From Flavonifractor sp. An112 (GTDB taxonomy: Bacteria; Bacillota; Clostridia; Oscillospirales; Oscillospiraceae): a DNA stretch of 47,252 nt. Below the pieces are notes generated by a model. It saw only the letters and a program-made list of their open reading frames with translations, did not search any database and was not told where the DNA came from. Position 1 is the first letter of the stretch. Each line of letters begins with the position of its first letter. Location of the stretch: positions 1-47,252 of the forward strand of contig NZ_NFLU01000018.1 in NCBI RefSeq assembly GCF_002161085.1. Reading direction: 5' to 3'. A program made the translations under genes and the position numbers. Below, piece after piece: positions 20,391-28,480 of the stretch.

Positions 20391-20612
20391 TTACGCAATC
20401 TCAATCATTTCGGCGTCGGCTTTGCGTACGCTCAGCTCATAGCCCCGCACGTTCAGCTCCATGGGGTCCCCCAGGGGAGCCACCTTCCGGATCTGGATGG
20501 CCACACCCTTGGTGATGCCCATATCCATGATGCGGCGCTTCACCGCGCCCTCGCCGTGGAGGCGTACTACCGTGACGGTGTCCCCCACCTTGGCGTCCTT
20601 CAAAGTTCTCAT
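20391..20612 (-). CDS. feoA: FeoA family protein (second copy in operon)
   Basis: Encodes 73 aa, a complete small SH3-like FeoA domain with IMDMGITKGVAIQIRKVAPLG (hydrophobic core) and the closing NVRGYELSVRKADAEMI. FeoA is a cytoplasmic partner of FeoB. An AGAGG site overlaps the end of the upstream feoA gene region. It is 13 bp downstream of the other feoA and clearly distinct from it in sequence, so this is an old duplication rather than a recent one. Confidence 0.93.
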   Translation of the reverse strand: MRTLKDAKVGDTVTVVRLHGEGAVKRRIMDMGITKGVAIQIRKVAPLGDPMELNVRGYELSVRKADAEMIEIA

Positions 20613-20625
20613 TGCTCTGCTCCTC

Positions 20626-20838
20626 TCAGATCATGATTCGTCCGGCCATATTCCGGTCCAGGGCAATGCGGCTGTCCTTGACCTGCACGATCAGGTTCCC
20701 GCCCAGTTTACTAACCACAGTCACCGTGGCATCCATAACAAAGCCCAGTTCAGCCAGGTGCTGACGCAGTTCATCCTTCCCCGTGATTTTCCGGATGGTG
20801 ACCGGTTCGCCCTGCTGTGCCAGTGTCAGCGGCATCAT
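20626..20838 (-). CDS. feoA: FeoA family protein (first copy in operon)
   Basis: Encodes 70 aa. FeoA pattern: LAELGFVMDATVTVVSK followed by NLIVQVKDSRIALDRNMAGRI. Two adjacent ATG codons are possible; the second (20835) has the better spacing (7 bp) to GGGAGGAGG-type sequence upstream. First gene of the iron operon, downstream of the promoter at 20919-20947 and the palindrome at 20886-20903. Confidence 0.92.
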   Translation of the reverse strand: MMPLTLAQQGEPVTIRKITGKDELRQHLAELGFVMDATVTVVSKLGGNLIVQVKDSRIALDRNMAGRIMI

Positions 20839-20885
20839 AGTTCCTCCCTCCCAACGGCGGTCTGTCCGCCTATGGTCTTTTTCAC

Positions 20886-20903
20886 GGTTAGCTCTCGCTA
20901 ACC
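20886..20903 (-). promoter_or_regulatory. Operator-like palindrome before the feo operon
   Basis: A perfect inverted repeat GGTTAGC-tctc-GCTAACC, just downstream of the start of transcription. The TTAGC/GCTAA halves recur at 20299-20319. A DtxR-type repressor bound here would block the operon, and such a regulator is encoded at the operon's end. Confidence 0.7.
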
Positions 20904-20918
20904 TCCTCGGTGAGTATG

Positions 20919-20947
20919 AGTTTACATCAACTAACCACCGTTGTCAA
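20919..20947 (-). promoter_or_regulatory. Promoter of the feo operon
   Basis: Minus strand TTGACA (20947-20942), 17-bp spacer and TAAACT (20924-20919). The spacer itself contains GGTTAG, a further half-site like those in the palindromes. Confidence 0.8.
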
Positions 20948-20988
20948 TCCCCTTTTTTAAATTTTTCCTTTAAGTTCTTGCCCGCGCC

Positions 20989-21017
20989 TTGATTCGTACA
21001 TCAGTTCGATTTATAAT
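20989..21017 (+). promoter_or_regulatory. Promoter of the TIGR04076 gene
   Basis: TTGATT (20989-20994), 17 bp, TATAAT (21012-21017), 31 bp before the GTG start. Confidence 0.8.
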
Positions 21018-21048
21018 AAGGTCAGACTTTATAAGGAGGTGCCGCCCT

Positions 21049-21363
21049 GTGAAGCAGGTCAAAATTACGGTATTGCGCAAGCAGCTTTATTCCGATCTGG
21101 TCTGCCGCTATCTGACAGAGCCGCCGGAGGAATGTGTCTGTGATTTCTTTGAGGAGGGAGACACGTTTCTGTATACCGGCGGAGCGGAGATGCCGGCGGG
21201 GTTCTGCCCCTGGGCCTGGATCGACATTTACCGCTCGGTCTCTGCCCTGTCCTGCGGAGCCACCTACACCCCCTGGCAGAAGGAAGAGGGAGCCACGGTG
21301 GTATGCTGTACCGACGGCATCCGCCCGGTCACCTTTTTGCTGGAGGCGGTGGACCCGTCTTAA
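21049..21363 (+). CDS. TIGR04076 family protein
   Basis: Encodes 104 aa. Family features: KQVKITVLRKQLYSDL at the start, FEEGDTF in the middle, then GFCPWAWIDIYRSV, and the closing CCTDGIRPVTFLLE. Eight conserved-looking Cys/Trp residues suggest a metal or cofactor site, but the function is unknown. The start is the GTG at 21049, with AAGGAGG 9 bp upstream and a promoter just before it; earlier in-frame ATGs lie upstream of the promoter. Codons and context are typical of the host. Confidence 0.88.
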   Translation: MKQVKITVLRKQLYSDLVCRYLTEPPEECVCDFFEEGDTFLYTGGAEMPAGFCPWAWIDIYRSVSALSCGATYTPWQKEEGATVVCCTDGIRPVTFLLEAVDPS

Positions 21364-21370
21364 AAAAATC

Positions 21371-21433
21371 GGGCGGCCATAAAGGCCGCCCCTACGAGGT
21401 ATCTTGTGTAGGGGCGGCCTTTATGGTCGCCCG
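21371..21433. repeat. Inverted pair of REP-like palindromes
   Basis: GGGCGGCCataaaGGCCGCCC-CTACG (21371-21396) and, 11 bp on, the inverted copy starting GTAGGGGCGG (21408-21433). The pair fills the gap between two convergent genes and may also act as a terminator. Confidence 0.78.
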
Positions 21434-21451
21434 CATCATACTAGGATTGTT

Positions 21452-22297
21452 TCAGGACAGAGAACCGTTAAGCACCGCGGTCCACCCCTTCTCCCCTGCC
21501 TGGGGCGTGCCCTTGAAATCCCGGTCAAACCAGAGAGGCACCGGAGCGTCCTCCCGGATGGCCTGGAAAAAGGCGTCGATCTGCTGGGTGGTCTCATCCA
21601 CCGCACCCTCCAGCAACCGGTCCAGATCGGCGCTGCTCTCCAGGGAGGCGGGATGGGGGGTCTCCTTCAGGGCCACATCCTTGGCGGACTGGATGGGGAG
21701 CATCCGGCTCACCGCGCCGATGACCTTGCCCCGGCGGGTGCCGCAGGAGCGGGCAAAGAAGCCCAAGTAAAAATTCATGGCCCGGTAGGCCCGGCGAACC
21801 TGCCGGGGAGAGGCGTGGATATAGGCACAGGCAGCGGCGTCCCACACCTGGCTTCCCTTCTGGGGCGGGGTGGGCAGATGGGCCTGGCTGACGGTATCCA
21901 GGCCGTCGCTCTCCATCAGCATCCGGTCGAACTCTCCCTCCATGGCCATGTGGGAGATGGGGCCGTCGGCGGCCCGCTCGTCCACATAGCCGTGACAGGC
22001 GCTGTCCAGGGCCAGGTGGCACAAAAATCCGGCGCCATAGCCCACCGACATGGGCACACCCTCCTCAATGGCCTGGCGCAGCCGCTCCACCGCGGGCAGG
22101 GCGGAGTTGCGGTGCATCCTAACCCCCTCCCGCCGGACAGCGTTGGGTCGGATGGGCTGGTAGAAAAACAGCGGATCGGGACCCAGGCAGCCCAGATCAA
22201 AGGCCTCCCGCTCCTCATCGATGACCTGGGCCAGAGGCTGAGGCAGCCCGCCCAGTACTTTATCTCCAAATTTTAGATGCGCGTAGTAATTTGGCAT
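21452..22297 (-). CDS. Zinc-dependent phospholipase C family protein
   Basis: Encodes 281 aa. The start MPNYYAHLKFGDKVL and the later HLALDSACHGYVDE, with spaced His/Asp residues (HRNSALP, FLCHLALD), are typical of the zinc-dependent phospholipase C-like (S1/P1 fold) proteins of Clostridia. No signal peptide is visible, so it should be cytoplasmic, and its true substrate is unknown. The ribosome site GGAGGG is 13 bp from the ATG, a little far. Single gene. Confidence 0.85.
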   Translation of the reverse strand: MPNYYAHLKFGDKVLGGLPQPLAQVIDEEREAFDLGCLGPDPLFFYQPIRPNAVRREGVRMHRNSALPAVERLRQAIEEGVPMSVGYGAGFLCHLALDSACHGYVDERAADGPISHMAMEGEFDRMLMESDGLDTVSQAHLPTPPQKGSQVWDAAACAYIHASPRQVRRAYRAMNFYLGFFARSCGTRRGKVIGAVSRMLPIQSAKDVALKETPHPASLESSADLDRLLEGAVDETTQQIDAFFQAIREDAPVPLWFDRDFKGTPQAGEKGWTAVLNGSLS

Positions 22298-22410
22298 AGT
22301 TCCGTCGATTCCCTCCTGTCACAGTCCATAGCGATCCATTATATGTGCTTATTGTATCACGCTGTGTCAGGGAGAGAAAGCAGAAAAATGTTAAATCTTT
22401 TTCCATATAA

Positions 22411-22441
22411 AAAGGAGCGCGCCGCTGCGGCGCGCTCCTTT
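22411..22441 (-). terminator. Terminator after the stalk-domain gene
   Basis: AAAGGAGCGCGCC pairs with GGCGCGCTCCTTT (13 bp), followed on the minus strand by TTTATATGG. Confidence 0.88.
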
Positions 22442-22449
22442 GGGTGGAT

Positions 22450-23115
22450 TCAGGAGAAGGAGATGTCGTAGATGCCGAACTCATGGTTCCAGCCGCTGGT
22501 GCCCTCCACGTTGAGAGTCTCCAGCCGCACATTGGCAGCGTGGTCCAGGGGGATGGTGATGGTCTGGGGGGCGTCGCTCCAGTCAATGGTATAGGTCTCG
22601 GCCAGCTCGCCGTCCAGGTACACGTCCAGGCTGATCTTGTACTCCTTGGAGCCGTCCACATGGCCGATGGTAAAGGTCATGGTGTCATACTGGAGGTTGG
22701 TGTTCCAGATGGCGTAGCCCTCATTCTTGTAGCCGCCCGACATCTGGACACCCTGAGCAATTTTGTTGCCGGAAATGGTCATATAGCTCTTGGGATCGCT
22801 GCCGTCAAAGATTTTGGTATTGGTGCTCACCTGATAGGGGGGCAGCTTCTTCATCCAGTCGGTGGCCTGGCCGGGCACCTCGCCCACATAGACGGTGGCG
22901 GTGCTGCCGTCCCAGGTGACCTCCTTGCCCAGAGCCTCACCGATGGCGCGGACAGGCAGATAGGTGGTGCCGCTGCTGGCAAAGGGCTCCACAACCTTGC
23001 CGTTGGCGTCCTTGGGGGTGACCTCCACCCCGTCCACCACGATCTTGATACCCATGTAGTTGGCTTCGATCATCTTGGTGGTGACGGTACTGGCCGCCAC
23101 AGCCGTCCCGCACAA
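22450..23115 (-). CDS. Stalk (copper amine oxidase N-like) domain protein, start uncertain
   Basis: The conserved frame carries a stalk domain (VVDGVEVTPKDANGKVVEPF, then TTYLPVRAIGEALGKEVTW) and a C-terminal NPCBM-like part with beta-strands (about residues 105-220), fitting an exported surface protein. The frame continues upstream of the TTG at 23115 as LRKRILAGAAVAALLCGT, an ideal signal peptide core, up to KKT at 23166. The codon directly before it (23169-23167), 7 bp after GGAGG where ATG is expected, reads TAG. The listed start at 23115 is therefore only the first allowed one and would cut the signal peptide. Either the start codon is mutated (pseudogene), a CTG at 23157 is used, or the base call is wrong. 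Confidence 0.7.
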   Translation of the reverse strand: MCGTAVAASTVTTKMIEANYMGIKIVVDGVEVTPKDANGKVVEPFASSGTTYLPVRAIGEALGKEVTWDGSTATVYVGEVPGQATDWMKKLPPYQVSTNTKIFDGSDPKSYMTISGNKIAQGVQMSGGYKNEGYAIWNTNLQYDTMTFTIGHVDGSKEYKISLDVYLDGELAETYTIDWSDAPQTITIPLDHAANVRLETLNVEGTSGWNHEFGIYDISFS

Positions 23116-23373
23116 CAGGGCGGCAACAGCAGCGCCAGCCAGGATACGTTTACGCAGCGTCTTTTTCTACAGATTTCCTCCCTTTTTGATCTCCGCTCCG
23201 GCATGGAGGGCGGTTTCTTCCAAAACGGCTCTGGCCGGTTTGTCAGGGCCTGTTTCAGACAGCGCGGTCCGGAAGAATATGCTCGCTGCATATCCCTCCC
23301 CTTCCAGACATTCCAATATTTACCCCATCATTTTACCACACTAAATTTAGTTCCGCCATAGCTTTTCTTAAAA

Positions 23374-23402
23374 AAAGCGCGCTGCAAATTGCAGCGCGCT
23401 TT
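23374..23402 (-). terminator. Terminator of the liv operon
   Basis: AAAGCGCGCTGCAA pairs with TTGCAGCGCGCTTT (14 bp), followed on the minus strand by TTTTAAG; 20 bp beyond the livF stop. Confidence 0.9.
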
Positions 23403-23422
23403 CTCTCTCGTTTTATTGGGGC

Positions 23423-24133
23423 TTAACCGCCCAGGTAGGCCTTCTTCACCGCCTCGTCGGCCAGCAGCTGCCGGCCCGGACCGGTCAGGGTCACCCGGCC
23501 GGTCTCCAGCACATAGCCCCGGTCGGCCACGCTCAGGGCCATCTGGGCGTTCTGCTCTACCAGCAGGATGGTGGTGCCCGCCTTGTGCAGCTCCTTGATG
23601 ATATCGAAGATCTGCTCCACCAGGATGGGGGCCAGACCCATCGAAGGTTCGTCCAGCATGAGCAGCTTGGGGTTGGACATGAGGGCACGGCCCATGGCCA
23701 GCATTTGCTGCTCGCCGCCGGACAGGGTGCCCGCCACCTGCTTGCGGCGCTCTTTCAGCCGGGGGAACTGGGCGTACACCCGCTCCAGGTTGGGGGCAAT
23801 AGTGGAGTTGGGCTGGGTAAAGGCGCCCATCTCCAGGTTCTCCTCCACCGTCATCTGCTGGAACACCCGGCGGCCCTCGGGCACCTGGGCCAGGCCCTGG
23901 GCCACCAGCTTGGAGGCAGGTACCGCCTGAATGGGCTTGCCCATGAACTCGATGGAGCCGGTGCGGGTATGGAGCAGACCGGAGACGGTCTGGAGGGTGG
24001 TGGTCTTACCGGCGCCGTTGGCGCCGATGAGGGTGACGATCTCCCCCTCCTCTACGTGGAAGGAGATGTCTTTCACGGCGTGGATGGCGCCGTAGTACAC
24101 GTTGATGTTCTTGACGTCCAGCAATACCGCCAT
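23423..24133 (-). CDS. livF: Branched-chain amino acid ABC transporter, ATP-binding protein LivF
   Basis: Encodes 236 aa. Walker A is GANGAGKTT (about residue 38), the LivF-type signature LSGGEQQML (about residue 138) and Walker B LLMLDEPSMGL. Its second nucleotide-binding partner is LivG, encoded 3 bp upstream. GGAGG lies 9 bp before the ATG. Together with LivG it powers uptake of Leu/Ile/Val or related substrates. Confidence 0.96.
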   Translation of the reverse strand: MAVLLDVKNINVYYGAIHAVKDISFHVEEGEIVTLIGANGAGKTTTLQTVSGLLHTRTGSIEFMGKPIQAVPASKLVAQGLAQVPEGRRVFQQMTVEENLEMGAFTQPNSTIAPNLERVYAQFPRLKERRKQVAGTLSGGEQQMLAMGRALMSNPKLLMLDEPSMGLAPILVEQIFDIIKELHKAGTTILLVEQNAQMALSVADRGYVLETGRVTLTGPGRQLLADEAVKKAYLGG

Positions 24134-24136
24134 GGC

Positions 24137-24988
24137 TTATACCTCCTTCTGGTCACCCAGATAGGCCTTGATGACCTCCGGGTTGTTCTGGATCTCCGAG
24201 GGGGTGCCCTTGGCGATGATCTGGCCGAAGTTGAGCACGCAGATACCCTCACAGATGCCCATAACCAGATTCATGTCGTGCTCGATGAGCAGAATGGCGA
24301 TGTGGAAGGTATCCCGGATCTTGACGATGTTGTCCATCAGCTCGGCGGTCTCGGAGGGGTTCATGCCCGCCGCCGGCTCGTCCAGCAGCAGCAGAGAGGG
24401 GTTGGTGGCCAGGGCACGGACGATCTCCAGCTTGCGCTGGGCGCCGTAGGGCAGGCTGCCTGCCTTGGCGTTGGCCAGATGCTGCATATCGAAGATGCTC
24501 AGCAGTTCCAGGGCGCTCTCATGGGCCAGCTTCTCCTTCTTCCAGTAGCTGGGCAGACGGAGGATGCCGCTCCACATGGGGTAGCGGACATGGTTGTGCA
24601 GGCCGATCTTTACGTTGTCCTCCACCGTCAGGTTGTCGAACAGGCGGATGTTCTGGAAGGTACGGGCGATACCCGCCTTGTTCACCTGAACGGTGGACAT
24701 ATTGTGGGTGTCGATGCCGTCCAGCAGCACGGTGCCCCGGGTGGGCTGATACACCTTGGTCAGCAGGTTGAACACGGTGGTCTTACCGGCGCCGTTAGGG
24801 CCGATGAGGCCGGCGATCTCGGTACGGCCGATGGCCATGTTGAACTCATTCACGGCGGTGAGGCCGCCGAAGTCGATGCCCAGGTGCTGGCACTCCAGGA
24901 TGGGGGTCTGCTTGATGTCGCGCTCGGGGATAATATTGGGGCTGGGCACCGGGACCAGCTTGGTCTCGGGACGCTTGGGCTTACTCAT
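24137..24988 (-). CDS. livG: Branched-chain amino acid ABC transporter, ATP-binding protein LivG
   Basis: Encodes 283 aa. After an unusual 30-residue Pro/Lys-rich N-terminus comes the ATPase domain: Walker A GPNGAGKTTVFN (about residue 65), signature LPYGAQRKLEIVRAL (about residue 180) and Walker B LLLDEPAAGMNPSET. The extra start is longer than the common form. Its first 8 bases overlap the livM stop, so translation is probably coupled. Confidence 0.96.
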   Translation of the reverse strand: MSKPKRPETKLVPVPSPNIIPERDIKQTPILECQHLGIDFGGLTAVNEFNMAIGRTEIAGLIGPNGAGKTTVFNLLTKVYQPTRGTVLLDGIDTHNMSTVQVNKAGIARTFQNIRLFDNLTVEDNVKIGLHNHVRYPMWSGILRLPSYWKKEKLAHESALELLSIFDMQHLANAKAGSLPYGAQRKLEIVRALATNPSLLLLDEPAAGMNPSETAELMDNIVKIRDTFHIAILLIEHDMNLVMGICEGICVLNFGQIIAKGTPSEIQNNPEVIKAYLGDQKEV

Positions 24989-26072
24989 GGCTGACGCCTC
25001 CCTTCTCGGCCGGCTGTTCCGGCGACTTGCGGAATTTCTCCTTGATGCCGTTGAAGAATCCGCGCATCACCGGGTTATTGGTGGCAATCATCACCAGAAT
25101 GAGCACAATGGCGTACACCAGCATCCGGTACTCATCCAGGTTGATGGCACGCAGCAGCTCGGGCAGGTAGGTGAGGAAGGCGGCGGCAATGATGGAGCCG
25201 CGGATGTTGCCGATACCGCCCAGCACCACGAACACCAGCACCAGAATAGAGGTGTTGAAGTCAAACTTCTTGGGGGCCACGGAAGAGAAGTTCATGGCGT
25301 AGAGCACGCCCGCGGCACCCGCCATAACGGCGGAGGTAACGAAGGCCATCAGCTTGTACTTGGTAGCGCCGATGCCCACGCTCTCGGCGGCGATGCGGTT
25401 GTCCCGCAGGGCCATAATGGCCCGACCGGAGCGGCTGTTCACCAGGTTGAGCACCACAGTCAGGGCAATGAGCACCAGGATGAAGCCGGCGGTGAAGGAG
25501 GCCAGCTTCACGTTGGTGGTGAAGCCCATGGGCCCCTTCAGGATAGCCTTGCCGCCCTCCTCCAGGTTGAGGGCCATCTCATTCTCCAGAGAGAAGTGGA
25601 GGCCGTTCTTATCCACGCCCACATAGAGCACGTTCATGATGTTGCGGATGATCTCGCCGAAGGCCAGAGTCACGATGGCCAGGTAGTCGCCCCGCAGACG
25701 GAGCACAGGCACACCCACGATGACGCCGGCGATACCGGCCAGCACCGCGCCCACGATCATGGCCACCACCAGGCGGACCGCTCCGTTGGGAATGGCATCC
25801 TGGAGGGACATGGCGGTCACTACGCCGGAGAAGGCGCCCACACTCATAAATCCGGCGTGGCCCAGGCTCAGCTCACCGGAGATACCTACCACCAGATTGA
25901 GGGACAGAGCCATGACGATATAGGCGCAGATGGGCACCAGCTGGCCCTGCAGAGAGGAGGACAGCATATCGCCCGCATTGAGCACCTGAAGGATCACAAA
26001 GGCCGCAATGACAATGGCGTAGGTGATGGTGTTGTTGATCAGCCGTTTCCGGCCGGAAGTCAATTTCTTCAT
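24981..26072 (-). CDS. livM: Branched-chain amino acid ABC transporter permease LivM
   Basis: Encodes 363 aa. Eight or so hydrophobic segments, with the LivM-type ELSLGHAGFMSVGAF motif (about residue 70), GDYLAIVTLAFGEI and FDFNTSILVLVFVVLGG. Forms the inner-membrane channel with LivH. The start is the ATG at 26072, with GAGG 8 bp upstream; the GTG at 26081 sits inside that ribosome site. 10 bp after livH. Confidence 0.96.
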   Translation of the reverse strand: MKKLTSGRKRLINNTITYAIVIAAFVILQVLNAGDMLSSSLQGQLVPICAYIVMALSLNLVVGISGELSLGHAGFMSVGAFSGVVTAMSLQDAIPNGAVRLVVAMIVGAVLAGIAGVIVGVPVLRLRGDYLAIVTLAFGEIIRNIMNVLYVGVDKNGLHFSLENEMALNLEEGGKAILKGPMGFTTNVKLASFTAGFILVLIALTVVLNLVNSRSGRAIMALRDNRIAAESVGIGATKYKLMAFVTSAVMAGAAGVLYAMNFSSVAPKKFDFNTSILVLVFVVLGGIGNIRGSIIAAAFLTYLPELLRAINLDEYRMLVYAIVLILVMIATNNPVMRGFFNGIKEKFRKSPEQPAEKGGVSHE

Positions 26073-26082
26073 ATCCCTCACC

Positions 26083-26955
26083 TCACACTTTCTCGCGGAC
26101 GGTCTTGCCCAGCAGGCCGGCGGGCTTCACCAGCAGCACGATGATGAGCACCGCAAAGACCACCGCGTCGGAGATGTTGGTATTGATCACCTTGGCAAAG
26201 GTCTCGATGATACCCAGCAGGATGCCGCCCAGCATGGCGCCGGGGATGGAGCCGATGCCGCCGAACACGGCAGCGGTAAAGGCCTTGATGCCGGGCAGGG
26301 AGCCGGTGGTGGGCATCAGAGTCCGGTAGCTGGAGCACAGCAGCACACCGGCGATGGCGGCCAGAGCGGAGCCGATGGCAAAGGTCATGGAGATGGTGCG
26401 GTTGACGTTGATGCCCATGAGCTGAGCGGCCGCCTTATCCTCGGAGCAGGCCCGCATGGCCTTGCCCATCTTGGTCTTACTGGTGAACCAGGTGAGGGCC
26501 AGCATGATGATGATGCAAGCCAGTACGGTAACCAGAGACACATAGGTGATGTTCACACCCGAGATGGGCAGGGAGCCCTCAGGGATGACGGGGGTAAACA
26601 CCTTGGGGTCCGCGCCCCACAGCAGCAGGGCGGCGTTTTGCAGGAAATAGCTGACGCCAATGGCGGTGATGAGCACCGCCAGGGAGGACGCCTGACGCAG
26701 GGGCTTATAGGCCAGTCCTTCGATAACAACGCCCAGGACGGTACACACCACCACAGCCAGCAGTACGCCCACCACAGGGGGCAGGTTGAAGCTGCCGGTG
26801 GCAAAGAAGGTCACATAGGCGCCTACCATGATGACGTCGCCGTGGGCAAAGTTCAGCATCTTTGCGATGCCGTACACCATGGTGTAGCCCAGGGCGATGA
26901 TGGCGTAGACGCTGCCCAGGCTGATACCGGTGATCAGATTATTGAGGAAGCTCAA
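26083..26955 (-). CDS. livH: Branched-chain amino acid ABC transporter permease LivH
   Basis: Encodes 290 aa, the standard LivH length. Typical segments: GISLGSVYAIIALGYTMVYG (near the start), MLNFAHGDVIMVGAY, and AVFGGIGSIPGAMLGG near the end. The start is the TTG at 26955, with AGAGG 8 bp upstream; longer starts would add a hydrophilic stretch absent from the family. Confidence 0.95.
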   Translation of the reverse strand: MSFLNNLITGISLGSVYAIIALGYTMVYGIAKMLNFAHGDVIMVGAYVTFFATGSFNLPPVVGVLLAVVVCTVLGVVIEGLAYKPLRQASSLAVLITAIGVSYFLQNAALLLWGADPKVFTPVIPEGSLPISGVNITYVSLVTVLACIIIMLALTWFTSKTKMGKAMRACSEDKAAAQLMGINVNRTISMTFAIGSALAAIAGVLLCSSYRTLMPTTGSLPGIKAFTAAVFGGIGSIPGAMLGGILLGIIETFAKVINTNISDAVVFAVLIIVLLVKPAGLLGKTVREKV

Positions 26956-26998
26956 ACCATTCACCTCTCTACTTGTTTTCTCTGTTCTGTGTATGGCA

Positions 26999-27033
26999 GA
27001 AACATCGGCGGTCCTGCGGGCTGCCGATGTTTC
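26999..27033 (-). other. Hairpin upstream of livH
   Basis: GAAACATCGGC pairs with GCCGATGTTTC (11 bp) around a 13-nt loop in the livK-livH gap. With the stem at 27066-27099 it forms two successive hairpins in the mRNA. Confidence 0.6.
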
Positions 27034-27065
27034 CACCATACATCCGATTGGGGATACATGGGGAA

Positions 27066-27099
27066 AAGCGGGCTGCCGGGTCCCCCCGGCAACCCGCTT
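27066..27099 (-). terminator. Partial terminator between livK and livH
   Basis: AAGCGGG-TGCCGGG pairs with CCCGGCA-CCCGCTT with one mismatch, followed on the minus strand by TTTTCCCC. A leaky terminator here would give more binding protein than permease, as in many ABC operons. Confidence 0.65.
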
Positions 27100-27135
27100 C
27101 TGAGTCCCTGTTAAGCGGTAGTATTCTGCTCCAGA

Positions 27136-28338
27136 TTACTGGGTGACGTACACGCCGCCCTCGACCTTGACCACCACGGGGGCCTTGGAAACCTCGCCGT
27201 TGGCGGACCAGGTCATGCCGGTGCCGGTCAGGCCGTCCACGCTGAAGTCGCCGGAGGTGAACTGAGCGATCAGAGCCTCGCAGATCTCCTCGGCGCTCAT
27301 GTCGGCGGTAACGCCGGCAGCGGTGCAGGCCTCATAGATGGCGTACATACAGTCGTAGCCGTCAGCGGCGAACTGGTTGGGGATACCGCCGTAAGCAGCC
27401 TCATACTCGCTGACGAAGGTCTTGGTGCGCTCGTCCTCGCCCCAGGCGTTGAAGGGAGTCATGAGCATCAGGCCCTCGGCCAGGCTCTTGTCAAAGCCCT
27501 CCAGGTCCAGGATACCGTCCATACCGTCGCAGCCGAAGAAGGTGGGCTCATAGCCCATGCTCTTGGCCTGGGACAGGATCAGGGAAGCGGGGGTGTAGTA
27601 GATGGGCATGAACACCAGGTCGGCGCCGGCGTCCTTGGCGGCAGACAGCTGCACGTTGAAGTCGGTGTTGGTGTCATCGGGGAAGGTCTGAACGGTCACA
27701 ACCTCCAAGCCGATCTCCTTGGCAGTGGCCTGGAAGGAGTTGTAGATGCCGGTGGAGTAGGCATCGCCGTTGTTGTAGATGACAGCGACCTTGGTGCCCA
27801 GGTTGTTGTCCTTAATATAGTTGGCGGCGGTCACACCCTGGTTGGGGTCGGTGAAGCACACCTGGAACACGTTGTCCTTGCCCGCGGTCACGTCGGTGGA
27901 AGAGGCAGAGGGAGTCAGCTGGAAGTAACGGTCATTATAGGTCTCGGCGGCCACGGCCACGCAGGGGTTGGTGGTGGTGCAGCCGTAGATGATCTTGGCG
28001 CCGTCGTCCTTCAGCTTGCCGTAGGCGTTAACAGCCTTCTCAATGTCGCCCTCGTCGTCCTGGGAGTTCAGGGAGAACTGCAGGCCGCCCAGAGCGTTGA
28101 TCTCCTCAATGGCGATTTCGGCGCCCTGCTTGGTGGCCAGGCCGTAAACAGCAGCGGAGCCGGTCAGGGGGCCGATGCCGCCGATCTGAATGGTGCCTTC
28201 GGTGCTGCCGCTGGTGGTTTCATTGCCACCGGCGGGGGTATTGGCGGAGCCGCTCTCGGTGCCGCCGCCGCAGCCGGCCAGCATGGAGAAGCTGAGCGCA
28301 CCCGCCAGCGCAAGAGACAGGATGCGAGACTTTTTCAT
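27136..28338 (-). CDS. livK: Branched-chain amino acid ABC transporter substrate-binding lipoprotein
   Basis: Encodes 400 aa. Lipoprotein signal MKKSRILSLALAGALSFS with lipobox LAGC, then a Gly/Ser/Thr-rich linker and a type I periplasmic-binding fold (IQIGGIGPLTGSAAVYG, then KQGAEIAIEEINA and YGCTTTNPCVAVA). Captures Leu/Ile/Val or a related amino acid outside the cell. First gene of livKHMGF. Promoter at 28370-28398; ribosome site GGAGG. Confidence 0.95.
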   Translation of the reverse strand: MKKSRILSLALAGALSFSMLAGCGGGTESGSANTPAGGNETTSGSTEGTIQIGGIGPLTGSAAVYGLATKQGAEIAIEEINALGGLQFSLNSQDDEGDIEKAVNAYGKLKDDGAKIIYGCTTTNPCVAVAAETYNDRYFQLTPSASSTDVTAGKDNVFQVCFTDPNQGVTAANYIKDNNLGTKVAVIYNNGDAYSTGIYNSFQATAKEIGLEVVTVQTFPDDTNTDFNVQLSAAKDAGADLVFMPIYYTPASLILSQAKSMGYEPTFFGCDGMDGILDLEGFDKSLAEGLMLMTPFNAWGEDERTKTFVSEYEAAYGGIPNQFAADGYDCMYAIYEACTAAGVTADMSAEEICEALIAQFTSGDFSVDGLTGTGMTWSANGEVSKAPVVVKVEGGVYVTQ

Positions 28339-28362
28339 CGTTCATTCCTCCTTCAAGAAGTT

Positions 28363-28399
28363 GTTGACAATTATATGCGTGTCGTCGGAAATTGTCAAC
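28363..28399 (-). promoter_or_regulatory. livK promoter inside an inverted repeat
   Basis: The minus-strand promoter is TTGACA (28398-28393), 17 bp, TATAAT (28375-28370). It is bracketed by GTTGACAATT (28363-28372) and AATTGTCAAC (28390-28399), a perfect 10-bp inverted repeat covering the -35 and the region past the -10. This is a good site for a dimeric repressor. Confidence 0.78.
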
Positions 28400-28409
28400 C
28401 TTAAAAATG

Positions 28410-28443
28410 CACAAGGGCCGCCCCTTGGCAGGCAGCCCTTGTG
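28410..28443 (-). terminator. Terminator after the SDR gene
   Basis: CACAAGGGC pairs with GCCCTTGTG (9 bp, 16-nt loop), followed on the minus strand by ATTTTTAAGG. The CCGCCCC core recalls the REP-like family. Confidence 0.75.
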
Positions 28444-28480
28444 TGAAGTATGAACAATTCATGAACGTAGGCAGGCATTT

